Assembly (NCBI GenBank): GCA_902537575.1
Contig: CACBBX010000001.1
Span: forward strand, 62,001-126,000
Direction: 5' to 3'
Source: an uncultured Pelagibacteraceae bacterium
GTDB taxonomy: Bacteria; Pseudomonadota; Alphaproteobacteria; Pelagibacterales; Pelagibacteraceae
DNA: 64,000 bases
Shown piece after piece: positions 27,985-37,685 of the stretch. Below the pieces are notes generated by a model, which was given only the letters and a program-made list of their open reading frames with translations, was not told the origin of the DNA and made no database searches. Numbering within the stretch: the stretch's first letter is position 1; every line of letters begins with the position of its first letter. A program made the position numbers and the translations under genes.

Positions 27985-30018
27985 ATGGATAGTGCGGTTC
28001 AAACAATAAATAATCTTACAATTGGATTTACAAGTCAAAAAGGGAAACAGATTTCCATTCTAAAAAATATTTCAACCACTATTAAAAAAGGTGAGACAGT
28101 TGGGATTGTTGGAGAGTCTGGCTCAGGAAAAAGTACTCTAGCTCTAGCTATGATGGGCTATGTAAAACACGGCCTTTATACCATTTCTGGAGAGTGCTTA
28201 TTTCATTCAAACAATCTTCTAAAAATGAAAAATAAAGATCTAGAAAATATAAGGGGCAGAAAAATAGCAATGATCCCACAAAATGCGGGTCAATCACTTA
28301 CTCCTAATCTTAAAATTGGATATCAAATTGATGAGGCTTTAAAATTACATACAGATTTAAAAAAAGAAGAAAGAGATAAAAAAATATCAGGATTACTGAA
28401 TAAAGTTAGATTGCCTTCGCCAGAGATAATGGCGCAAAGATATCCGCATGAATTATCAGGGGGACAGCAACAAAGGGTAGCTGTTGCAATGGCTTTAGCA
28501 GGTAATCCCGAACTTCTGTTATTAGATGAACCAACTACGGGATTAGATGTAACAACACAGGCACATGTGTTAGAATTATTAAATTTTATTGCAAAAGATA
28601 CAGGAACCTCAATGGTTTATGTAAGTCATGATCTTGGAGCAATAGCACAAGTTAGCGATAGAGTAATTGTTATGTATTCTGGTGAAATTGTTTTAGATGG
28701 TCCAGTAAGAAGTATATTAAAAAACCCAATTCATCCTTATACATTTGGATTATTAAAGTCTATTCCAAAACTAACCTCTCCAGGTTTACCAGACTCTATG
28801 TCAGGAAGCCAACCTCAGCCAGGAACAATTAAAACAGGGTGTAGTTTTTATGAGAGATGTAATCTTGCAGAAGATAACTGTAAAAATAATTCACCAACTT
28901 TAGAATACATTGATGGTTTAAATACCAGCGTTAGATGTTTTAAATATAAAGAATTAATCAACGTAAAAGAAACAAATCTAGACACTGTAAAATCAATAAA
29001 CAATCATGTTTTACAAAACGAAATTTTAGATATTTCAAAAGTTTCAATTAGCTATGCTAAACAAAAGTTTATCGATCAGTTGTTAAATAAAATTGATGAT
29101 AGCAATCCAACAGTCCAAGATATTAATATTAATATCAATAAAGGAGAAACTCTTGCGCTAGTAGGGGAGTCTGGCAGTGGGAAATCAACAATATTAAAAT
29201 CAATTGCAGGATTATTAAAAACAAAAGATGGCATGATAAAGTTTGATAAAGATAAAGTTTTATCAAATGATTTAAAAATGAGAGATCCAGGTTTTTTAAG
29301 AGCAATTCAATTGATATTTCAAAATCCAGATGAGTCTTTAAATCCAAATCATACTGTTGAAGAAATAGTATCACAGCCTTTAAGATTATATTTTGGATTA
29401 AAGGGAGACGAACTAAAACAAAAAATTATAGAAGTGCTTGAAAAAGTTAGACTTGGGGAATTTTACTTAACAAGATATCCAAGACAATTATCAGGAGGTG
29501 AAAAACAAAGAGTTGCTGTTGCAAGAGCATTTGCTGCGAAACCAGATATTATTCTTTGTGATGAAGTAACCTCTGCACTTGATGTTTCAGTTCAAGCAGC
29601 TGTGTTAAACTTACTTCAAGAATTAAAAGAGGATTTTGGTACAACTTATATATTTGTATCTCACGATCTAGCAGTTGTAAGAGCTATTAGTGACAGAGTT
29701 GCAGTTCTATATCAAGGAAGATTATGTGAAATTGGTCCTTCAAAAAATGTTTATCAACTACCATCACATCCGTATACAGAAGTTTTATTGGGTGCAGTTT
29801 TAGAGCCTGACCCGGATTTAAAACCCAAATTAGTTGCCGAAGATATAGTTGAAGAAAAGCCACCCGAAAAAGGCTGTTCTTTTCAAGGCAGATGTCCTAG
29901 AATTCTTGGTGATATTTGTAAAAACGAGGTTCCACCATGGCAAATTGGTGAAAATGGAAACTCAATACGTTGCCATATAAAAGTAGAGGATTTAAAAAAA
30001 CAACAAAATATCAATTAG
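27985..30018 (+). CDS. Fused double ATPase (DppD-DppF-like)
   Basis: Two NBDs: GESGSGKST/LSGGQQQRVAVAMAL and GESGSGKST/LSGGEKQRVAVARAF, each with the C-terminal oligopeptide-transporter Cys motif. Confidence 0.9.
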   Translation: MDSAVQTINNLTIGFTSQKGKQISILKNISTTIKKGETVGIVGESGSGKSTLALAMMGYVKHGLYTISGECLFHSNNLLKMKNKDLENIRGRKIAMIPQNAGQSLTPNLKIGYQIDEALKLHTDLKKEERDKKISGLLNKVRLPSPEIMAQRYPHELSGGQQQRVAVAMALAGNPELLLLDEPTTGLDVTTQAHVLELLNFIAKDTGTSMVYVSHDLGAIAQVSDRVIVMYSGEIVLDGPVRSILKNPIHPYTFGLLKSIPKLTSPGLPDSMSGSQPQPGTIKTGCSFYERCNLAEDNCKNNSPTLEYIDGLNTSVRCFKYKELINVKETNLDTVKSINNHVLQNEILDISKVSISYAKQKFIDQLLNKIDDSNPTVQDINININKGETLALVGESGSGKSTILKSIAGLLKTKDGMIKFDKDKVLSNDLKMRDPGFLRAIQLIFQNPDESLNPNHTVEEIVSQPLRLYFGLKGDELKQKIIEVLEKVRLGEFYLTRYPRQLSGGEKQRVAVARAFAAKPDIILCDEVTSALDVSVQAAVLNLLQELKEDFGTTYIFVSHDLAVVRAISDRVAVLYQGRLCEIGPSKNVYQLPSHPYTEVLLGAVLEPDPDLKPKLVAEDIVEEKPPEKGCSFQGRCPRILGDICKNEVPPWQIGENGNSIRCHIKVEDLKKQQNIN

Positions 30019-30068
30019 GACAATTTTTTTGTTACACACAAAATTAAATCTTATATAAAAGTTTTTTT

Positions 30069-32291
30069 ATGAAAATAAATAATGTAGTTGTCATTGGCTC
30101 AGGAACCATGGGCAGCGGAATAGCGGCGCAACTATGTAATGCAAATATTCCAGTAACTTTATTAGATTTAAAAACAGAGATCAGTCAAAAAGCCAAAGAG
30201 AGAATAGAAAAATCAAGACCCCCACTATTAATTGATAAATCAAAAATAGATGGGATTAAAGTTGGAAATATTAATGATGATTTTAATATTGTATCAGAGG
30301 CTGATTGGATTGTTGAGGCAGTTGTAGAACGTATTGATATTAAACATGATATCTATGACAAAATTTTTAAGCAAAGAAAGAAAGGCTCTATAGTTTCATC
30401 AAATACTTCTTCAATTCCAATAAGCGTTTTATCTGAAAAATTGACAGAGGATGATAAAAAAGATTTTTGTATCACTCACTTCTTCAATCCTGTTCGATAT
30501 ATGGATTTACTCGAAATTGTAAAAAACGAGAATACTGATTTAGATAAAATTCAAAAACTCAAACTATTTTGCGAAGAAGATTTAGGAAAAGGAGCCATTG
30601 TTTGTAATGATACTCCAGGTTTTTTAGGGAATAGAATTGGCGTTTATGCAATGCAAATTGCAATGACAGAAGCATTTAAAATGAAGCTTACTATAGAAGA
30701 AGCAGATGCAGTTTTTGGTAGACCTATGGGAATACCAAAGACAGGAGTTTTTGGTCTTTATGATTTAATTGGTATTGATCTAATGGCAGACGTATTAAAA
30801 AGTTTCATCAAAGAGCTTCCAGAAAATGATAACTTTCAAGATGTAGCTAAAGAAATTCCTTTAATAAGAAAACTAATTGATACTGGATATACAGGTCGAA
30901 AAGGCAAAGGTGGTTTCTATAGAATGAACAAAGTTGATAATACAAAAATTCTAGAGGCTATAAATTTAGAAACAGGAGAATATTCACCATCACAAAAAAT
31001 AGATATTAAATCAGAAAAAGTTGATTTATTAAAATTGATTAATAGAGGTGATAAATACGGAGATTATGCATGGTCGGTTATTTCAAAGATTATTAAATAT
31101 GCATCTTCTTTAGTTCCAGGAATTACAGATAAGTTTAACGATATAGATGAAGCTATGCGTTTAGGATTCAATTGGTCAAGAGGACCTTTTGAAATGTTAA
31201 AAGAAATTGGTGTCAGTAACTTTTTTGAAAAACTAGATGGTTTTAAAAACAACAAATTTTTAGAGGAACTTTCAAAATCTAAAGATGAAAATTTTTATGG
31301 AGAAAGACAAAAATATACTGAAATAGAAACTTTAGGAAAAATAAAACCCAAAGCAATAAAGTTAGATAGAAACAATTCTGCAGAGATTTATAGATTTAAT
31401 GATTTTAATATAGTTGAGTTCACAACCAAAGCTAACGCATTAGATTATGACTCGATGGATGCATTAAAGAAAGCAACTGATAAACCTTTAATTATTATTA
31501 ATGAAAGTATGCAATTTTCTGCAGGTGTAAATTTAACTTACACAATGAATTTTGCAGAAAAGGGTGATTACAGTTCGATTGAAAAGTTTGTTAAATACTT
31601 CCAAGATACCTGCAAAGAACTTAAATATTCAAAATATCCAGTTGTTTCAGCTCCTTCAGGACTAACATTAGGAGGTGGATTTGAAGTTCTGGTGCAAAGT
31701 AATTTTGTGGCTTCCCATACTAATATTGTTGTTGGACTTGTTGAAACTATGGTTGGTTTAGTTCCAGCAGGGGGAGGATGTAAAGAAATGTTATGGAGAT
31801 GGTCGCAAACTGAAGAAGCAAAAAATGATCCAGATTATGCACCGTTAAAAGTTTTTGATATTATAGGTTATGGTAAAACAGCAACATCACCAGTTGAGGC
31901 AGAACCTCTTAAATACTTGCTTCCTGAAAATAAAAAAATCATGAGTAGAAATAGTTTATTGAATGTTTCAAGATCTATCTTGGAGGAGAATAAAGATTTT
32001 ACCCCGCCAGCTGAAGCAACTTTTAAATTAACAGGGAGACCATTAAAGGAAAAAATGGTTAAATTGTTAGAAAAATTATACAACGACAAAGTAATTTTAG
32101 ATCATGGAATGGTTGTTGGTAGTGAGCTTGCAAACGTATTAAGTGGAGGGGACACTACAATTGATAAAACTTTGTCAGAGGATGATTTATATAAGCTAGA
32201 ATTAAATTCTTTTATGAATTTAATTGAAACTCAAAAAACTAAAGACAGAATTAAGCACACACTTTCTAAAGGTAAACCTTTAGTTAATTAG
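30069..32291 (+). CDS. 3-hydroxyacyl-CoA dehydrogenase / enoyl-CoA hydratase fusion (N-terminal HAD, C-terminal crotonase)
   Basis: N-term VVIGSGTMGSGIAAQLC; C-term GGGFEVLVQSNFVA...GLVETMVGLVPAGGG. Confidence 0.88.
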   Translation: MKINNVVVIGSGTMGSGIAAQLCNANIPVTLLDLKTEISQKAKERIEKSRPPLLIDKSKIDGIKVGNINDDFNIVSEADWIVEAVVERIDIKHDIYDKIFKQRKKGSIVSSNTSSIPISVLSEKLTEDDKKDFCITHFFNPVRYMDLLEIVKNENTDLDKIQKLKLFCEEDLGKGAIVCNDTPGFLGNRIGVYAMQIAMTEAFKMKLTIEEADAVFGRPMGIPKTGVFGLYDLIGIDLMADVLKSFIKELPENDNFQDVAKEIPLIRKLIDTGYTGRKGKGGFYRMNKVDNTKILEAINLETGEYSPSQKIDIKSEKVDLLKLINRGDKYGDYAWSVISKIIKYASSLVPGITDKFNDIDEAMRLGFNWSRGPFEMLKEIGVSNFFEKLDGFKNNKFLEELSKSKDENFYGERQKYTEIETLGKIKPKAIKLDRNNSAEIYRFNDFNIVEFTTKANALDYDSMDALKKATDKPLIIINESMQFSAGVNLTYTMNFAEKGDYSSIEKFVKYFQDTCKELKYSKYPVVSAPSGLTLGGGFEVLVQSNFVASHTNIVVGLVETMVGLVPAGGGCKEMLWRWSQTEEAKNDPDYAPLKVFDIIGYGKTATSPVEAEPLKYLLPENKKIMSRNSLLNVSRSILEENKDFTPPAEATFKLTGRPLKEKMVKLLEKLYNDKVILDHGMVVGSELANVLSGGDTTIDKTLSEDDLYKLELNSFMNLIETQKTKDRIKHTLSKGKPLVN

Positions 32292-32934
32292 CATTTAACA
32301 TTTTAAAAGAGTTAATAAAATCAGGCCTAAGCACGTATATTGCTTTATTGCCTGTTTTTATTCTCTCTAAAATATCTAAACCATATATTACTTTACCAAG
32401 TGGAGTATATTCACCTTGATAGATGGGTATTTCTCTTAGTGTAATAAAAAACTCGCTATCCTCTGTATTAAATTCTGTTGATCTTGCAAATCCAACACTA
32501 CCTTCCGTAAACTCAAAATCATCATTTAGTTCCGATTTAAGGGTCCCAAGTTTTGATTTACCACTTCCTATTTTTGAATAATCCAAATATTCTTTTTTTC
32601 CATATTCTAAATCTCCTGCCTGTACTAAAGTATTTTTAATAACTTTATAAAAAGCTGATCCATCATATAGGCCTTTGTTAATTAAGGTTTTAAATCTTTC
32701 AACAGAGTTAGGTGAAATTTCAGGATATAATTCTATCACTATATTTCCACACTCAACATTCATAATTGCTATATTTTCAGGATCAGGAAAATTTACTTTT
32801 TCTAAATTTACTTCTTTAACTGACAAACATTTATTTTTAAGTAAAAAAAAAGATGTAAAAGCAAAAATGCCAAGACAAATTAAAAATATAAATAATATTT
32901 TTTCTGAAAGTGATGCCTTAACTGCTTTGATCAT
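32284..32934 (-). CDS. Membrane-anchored cyclophilin-type peptidyl-prolyl isomerase
   Basis: N-terminal TM; GNIVIELYPEISPNSVERFKTLINKGLYDGSAFYKVI...GSVGFARS. Confidence 0.8.
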   Translation of the reverse strand: MIKAVKASLSEKILFIFLICLGIFAFTSFFLLKNKCLSVKEVNLEKVNFPDPENIAIMNVECGNIVIELYPEISPNSVERFKTLINKGLYDGSAFYKVIKNTLVQAGDLEYGKKEYLDYSKIGSGKSKLGTLKSELNDDFEFTEGSVGFARSTEFNTEDSEFFITLREIPIYQGEYTPLGKVIYGLDILERIKTGNKAIYVLRPDFINSFKMLNAN

Positions 32935-33659
32935 AAAATATTGTTATCAATTTTAGATAATCCAGACTTAATTAGTTCAACTTTATTTTTTAAAATATTA
33001 TCCTTTTGAATTATTTCGTTCATCTTAGATTTATTGGTCATTAAGAAAGAAAAAATTTCTGCCATATCCTCAGATGGAATTGATTTTGAATATTCAGTTA
33101 AAAATCCCTTTGTATTTTCATATAAATCTAAATTAAGTCTATTGGAACAAGTAGAGCATTCAGCATAAATGAAGTTTGGTTCATTAAAATTTGAAAATAA
33201 TTCTTCATCAAAGTAATTTCGGTGACTGCTTTGGATCATATGAAAAATTTCATGATGGATCATTCTTTCAAAATACTTTTGATTGAAATTTATATCCAAA
33301 ATAAGTGTTCTTTTCTGAGTATCAGGTATTCCGCCAGTATTTATCTCTGAAATAAATAGATCCTCACATAAAACTATATACTTTAGCTGAATTTTTTTTA
33401 GAAAATTTGAATTATATAAACTAAGATTTTTTTCAATAACTGGAAATTTTTTATTTAAATTAATTTTTTTTGTTTTTTTACAAGTAATATTGTCATCTAC
33501 ACCTATTTTAAAATCATTATTTGTATTTAAATATCGAATATTATTTTTACTTTTTAATTTAAAAATTTCTAAATTTGGTATCTTAAGTAAGTTATAAATT
33601 TCATCAGCTTTTACGCAAGTAATATTTAAGCAAAATAACAATAATATTAAAATTCTCAT
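32931..33659 (-). CDS. Exported putative zinc metallopeptidase-like protein
   Basis: Signal peptide; HHEIFHMI (HExxH) with downstream SEDMAEIFSFL acidic motif. Confidence 0.55.
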   Translation of the reverse strand: MRILILLLFCLNITCVKADEIYNLLKIPNLEIFKLKSKNNIRYLNTNNDFKIGVDDNITCKKTKKINLNKKFPVIEKNLSLYNSNFLKKIQLKYIVLCEDLFISEINTGGIPDTQKRTLILDINFNQKYFERMIHHEIFHMIQSSHRNYFDEELFSNFNEPNFIYAECSTCSNRLNLDLYENTKGFLTEYSKSIPSEDMAEIFSFLMTNKSKMNEIIQKDNILKNKVELIKSGLSKIDNNIL

Positions 33660-33682
33660 TAATTAATTATAGACGAATTAGA

Positions 33683-33700
33683 TAAGATAATATTATCTTA
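33683..33700. promoter_or_regulatory. Perfect 18-bp palindrome, candidate operator
   Basis: TAAGATAATATTATCTTA in the divergent gap, 12 nt before ATG 33713. Confidence 0.4.
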
Positions 33701-33712
33701 GATTTTTAAAAA

Positions 33713-34672
33713 ATGAAAAAAGAAAGAAATAAAAATCCAGTTCAACCAGTTAGTGGAACAAAAGTTCCAAGGTATGCAGGACCAAGCACATTTGCAAGAT
33801 TGCCAGAATTAAGAGATGTTGAAAGTTGTGATGTTGCAATTGTTGGAATTCCGTTTGATAGTGGAACAAGTTACAGACCGGGCGCAAGATTTGGACCCCA
33901 AAGTATTCGACAAGCCTCAAGACATTTAAGAACTAATTATCATCCAAGTTATGATGTTGAGCCGTTTAAGGTTCAACAAGTTGCAGATGCAGGAGATATA
34001 GCTTGTAACCCATTTAATATTGATGAAGCCATTAGACAAATTGAGTTAGGCGCAACAGATTTATTAAATAAGGTAGGTGGAATTATTAGTCTTGGCGGTG
34101 ATCATACAATTGCAGTGCCACTATTAAGAGCTGCAAATAAAAAAAATAACGGCCCAGTATCTTTGGTCCATTTTGATGCTCATTTAGATACTTGGGATAC
34201 TTATTTTGGTGCACCCTATACACATGGAACTCCTTTTAGAAGAGCCCGAGAAGAAAATTTATTTCTAGATGATGCTTCTATGCATGTTGGTATAAGAGGA
34301 CCTTTATACAGTAGAGATGACATAAAGAACGATGAAAGTTTTGGATTTAAAATTATTCATTGTGATGAATTTCAAACAGAGGGAACAGATAAAATTGCAG
34401 AAAGAATTAAAAAAAGAGTTGGAGATAATGCTTTGTACTTATCTATTGATATTGACGTGCTTGATCCAGCTTTTGCACCAGGAACAGGAACACCTGAAAT
34501 AGCAGGGATGACCACTAGAGAAATGGTTAATGTCCTAAGAGGATTGTCAGGTTTAAATTTGATCTCGGCAGACGTCGTAGAAGTTGCACCTGCATATGAT
34601 CATGCTGAAGTTACTTCTCTTGCAGCTGCTACAATTGTTTACGAATTAACAAATTTATTTGCAAAATCATAA
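33713..34672 (+). CDS. Agmatinase/ureohydrolase-family protein
   Basis: SLGGDHTIAVP, HFDAHLDTWD, SIDIDVLDPAFAPGTGTPE: binuclear Mn ureohydrolase motifs. Confidence 0.85.
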   Translation: MKKERNKNPVQPVSGTKVPRYAGPSTFARLPELRDVESCDVAIVGIPFDSGTSYRPGARFGPQSIRQASRHLRTNYHPSYDVEPFKVQQVADAGDIACNPFNIDEAIRQIELGATDLLNKVGGIISLGGDHTIAVPLLRAANKKNNGPVSLVHFDAHLDTWDTYFGAPYTHGTPFRRAREENLFLDDASMHVGIRGPLYSRDDIKNDESFGFKIIHCDEFQTEGTDKIAERIKKRVGDNALYLSIDIDVLDPAFAPGTGTPEIAGMTTREMVNVLRGLSGLNLISADVVEVAPAYDHAEVTSLAAATIVYELTNLFAKS

Positions 34673-34692
34673 AGAAAGGATAATTTGCGCGC

Positions 34693-36126
34693 ATGATTGA
34701 AAAGAAAAATTTTTATATTAATGGTTCGTGGGTTGCACCAAAAAATCTAAAAGAAATTCAAGTTATAAATCCTGCAACTGAAAAAAGTTGTGCAGTTATT
34801 TCCTTAGGTGGAAAAGAAGATGTTAACGATGCGGTGTTAGCTGCTAAAGAAGCTTTTAAAACTTGGGGATTTTCTTCAAAAGAGGAGCGATTAAGTTTGT
34901 TAGAAAACTTTTACGCACTTTATAAAAAAAGATGGAACGATATTACTGATGCAATTATTCAGGAAATGGGAGCACCAAAAGATTTTGCATTAAAACTTCA
35001 AACAGGAACTGGCGCTAGTCATACAAAATCATTCATCCGTTATTTAAAAGAATTTGATTTTGAAAAACCACTTGGAGAACACGCAAAAAATCAAAGATTG
35101 ATATATGAACCAAAAGGTGTTTGTGCGTTAATTACTCCTTGGAACTGGCCAATTAACCAAGTTACATTGAAAGTTATTCCAGCTTTAGCATCGGGATGCA
35201 CAATGGTTTTAAAACCATCAGAATTAGCACCTTTATCTGCAATGATTATTGCAGAATTAATAGATGAAGCAAAATTTCCAAAAGGTGTATTTAATTTAGT
35301 AAACGGAGACGGCGCAACTACAGGTGATGCCTTAACAAGTCATCCAGATGTAAATATGATTTCATTTACAGGCTCAACAAGAGCGGGAGCTTTAATTTCA
35401 CAAAATGCAGCAAAAGATTTTAAAAGAGTAAGTTTAGAATTAGGTGGAAAAGGTGCGAACATTATATTTAAAGATGCAGATGCCGAGGCTATTGAAAGAG
35501 GTGCTTTAAGATGTTTTAGAAACTCAGGACAATCTTGTAATGCTCCAACAAGAATGTTGGTTGAAAAATCTATGTATGATGAAGCAGTAGAAAGACTAAA
35601 AAAATATGCAAATGAATTTAAAGTGGATGATCCAAAAAAAGAAGGCGAGCACATAGGCCCTGTGATCTCTGAAACACAATTTAACAAAATCCAAACATTG
35701 ATTCAAAAAGGTATAGATGAAGGTGCAAAATTAGTTGCTGGCGGCCCAGGAAAACCAGAAGGTATGAATGATGGTTATTATGTAAAACCAACTGTATTTG
35801 CAGATGTAAACAACCAAATGGAAATTGCTAGAACTGAAATATTTGGTCCAGTTTTATCTGTGATACCATTTGAAACTGAGGAAGAAGCAATAGAAATTGC
35901 TAATGATACTGATTATGGTTTAACAAATTATATTCAAAGTCAAGACATTGAAAAAATCAGAAGACTTGCTAGAAAACTAAGATCTGGAATGGTTGATGTA
36001 AATGGTGCGGGTATAGCAGTTGATGCACCTTTTGGTGGCTTTAAACATTCTGGTATTGGAAGAGAAGCAGGTAAAGAGGGTTTGCTTGAGTTCTTAGAAG
36101 TAAAATCAGTTGGTGGTTGGAGTTAA
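34693..36126 (+). CDS. Aldehyde dehydrogenase (NAD(P)+)
   Basis: LELGGKGANIIF, FRNSGQSCNAPTR catalytic Cys, EIFGPVLSV. Confidence 0.9.
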   Translation: MIEKKNFYINGSWVAPKNLKEIQVINPATEKSCAVISLGGKEDVNDAVLAAKEAFKTWGFSSKEERLSLLENFYALYKKRWNDITDAIIQEMGAPKDFALKLQTGTGASHTKSFIRYLKEFDFEKPLGEHAKNQRLIYEPKGVCALITPWNWPINQVTLKVIPALASGCTMVLKPSELAPLSAMIIAELIDEAKFPKGVFNLVNGDGATTGDALTSHPDVNMISFTGSTRAGALISQNAAKDFKRVSLELGGKGANIIFKDADAEAIERGALRCFRNSGQSCNAPTRMLVEKSMYDEAVERLKKYANEFKVDDPKKEGEHIGPVISETQFNKIQTLIQKGIDEGAKLVAGGPGKPEGMNDGYYVKPTVFADVNNQMEIARTEIFGPVLSVIPFETEEEAIEIANDTDYGLTNYIQSQDIEKIRRLARKLRSGMVDVNGAGIAVDAPFGGFKHSGIGREAGKEGLLEFLEVKSVGGWS

Positions 36127-37313
36127 TTTAAAGAAGATTTTTCTTTAATTCCGTCAAGTAATTTCAAACATTTCTTTAGTTCATCTAATATTATAAATTC
36201 ATCAACTTTGTGCGCTTGTTCAATAGAACCTGGACCACAAACTACTGTACTAATTCCTATTTCTTGAAACAAACCTGCTTCCGTTCCAAAAGATACTACT
36301 TGTCTTGAGTTATCACCAGTTAAACTTGAAATTAACTCACAAGCATCAGATTTATCTTTTCGGTCAAATCCAATTATTTCTCCGATAACTTTTTTTTCAA
36401 TAGAAGAACTAGAAAAAACATTTTTCATTTCTGGTAATAAAATTTCATTTGCATATTTATCCAATTCTTGGTTTAAAAATATCGCGTCTTCTTTAATCAC
36501 TGGTCTTGTTTCCCAATTGACATGACATTTATCTGCAATCACGTTATGAGCAATTCCTCCAAAAATCCCACCTATTGATAGAGTTGAATGAGGAGGATCA
36601 AAGATTGAGTCTTTTGGAGCTCTTTCCTTAAGTTCATTTCTTAATTCAATTAATTTATTTACATATTTTGAAGCGTATTCAACAGCACTTACACCTTTAT
36701 GTGGTGCAGAACTATGACCTGCTAAACCTTTAAAATAAGTCGTGTATTCATAACATCCTTTGTGAGCATCAATAATTTTCATATTTGTTGGTTCGCCAAC
36801 AATGCAAATTCCATCTTTAATTTCTCTTTTTTTTAATTCCTCTATTAAAATAGGGGCTCCTTGACATGCAGTTTCCTCGTCAAAAGTGAAAGAAAAATGA
36901 ATATCTCTATCAAGGTTAGATTTTGAGTAAATTGGTGCAAAAGCCAAGGTACACGCAATGAACCCTTTCATATCACAAGATCCTCTTCCATAAAGTTTAT
37001 CCCCTTTAATAGTTGCCTTAAACGGATCTGTAGACCAATCTTTAGACACAGGCACAACATCTGTATGTCCAGACAAGATTATAGGTTTTTTACCGCTGTG
37101 TTTTTTTGATTTTATTGTTGCAAATAAATTAACCCTTTTTTTATCTTCATCAAAAGTTCTAAAAGAAGTAGCACCAAGTTTTTTTAATATATTATCGCAG
37201 TAATCAATTAGAGAATTATTGTCTTCCCCTGAAATTGTTTTAAAGGCTATTAAGTCAGTTAATATTTTTACTGAGTTATCAAATAAAACATCTAAATTAT
37301 TTTCTGTACTCAT
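36123..37313 (-). CDS. M20 deacylase, acetylornithine deacetylase (ArgE)-like
   Basis: LSGHTDVVPV, GRGSCDMKGF, DEETACQGA; 4-nt convergent overlap with ALDH. Confidence 0.85.
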   Translation of the reverse strand: MSTENNLDVLFDNSVKILTDLIAFKTISGEDNNSLIDYCDNILKKLGATSFRTFDEDKKRVNLFATIKSKKHSGKKPIILSGHTDVVPVSKDWSTDPFKATIKGDKLYGRGSCDMKGFIACTLAFAPIYSKSNLDRDIHFSFTFDEETACQGAPILIEELKKREIKDGICIVGEPTNMKIIDAHKGCYEYTTYFKGLAGHSSAPHKGVSAVEYASKYVNKLIELRNELKERAPKDSIFDPPHSTLSIGGIFGGIAHNVIADKCHVNWETRPVIKEDAIFLNQELDKYANEILLPEMKNVFSSSSIEKKVIGEIIGFDRKDKSDACELISSLTGDNSRQVVSFGTEAGLFQEIGISTVVCGPGSIEQAHKVDEFIILDELKKCLKLLDGIKEKSSLN

Positions 37314-37340
37314 ATTTAGATTTTATTATATATTAATTAT

Positions 37341-37682
37341 ATGAAAGAACAAATAACCTACAGTGATTTTGACAAAGTTGACATTAGAGTTGGGACAGTA
37401 ATCTCAGTTCAAAAAAATGAAAAAGCAAGAAAACCATCATTAGTTGTTAAAGTTAATTTTGGTGATGAGATTGGAATTAAACAATCTTCTGCTCAAATAA
37501 CACATTATTATAATGAGGAAAATTTAATAGGAAAACAAGTTATTGGAGTTTGTAATTTTCCAGAAAAAAATATTGCTGGTGTGGTTTCTCAAGTTCTTAT
37601 TCTTGGATCAATCGATAAAGAAGGAAAAGTAATATTAGTTCACCCTTCTCAAAAATCGGAAAATGGACTTCCAATAGCATAA
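37341..37682 (+). CDS. csaA: CsaA-like tRNA-binding domain protein
   Basis: DFDKVDIRVGTVISVQ...KLxVKVNFGDEIGIKQSSAQIT: EMAP-like tRNA-binding domain. Confidence 0.8.
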   Translation: MKEQITYSDFDKVDIRVGTVISVQKNEKARKPSLVVKVNFGDEIGIKQSSAQITHYYNEENLIGKQVIGVCNFPEKNIAGVVSQVLILGSIDKEGKVILVHPSQKSENGLPIA

Positions 37683-37685
37683 AAA

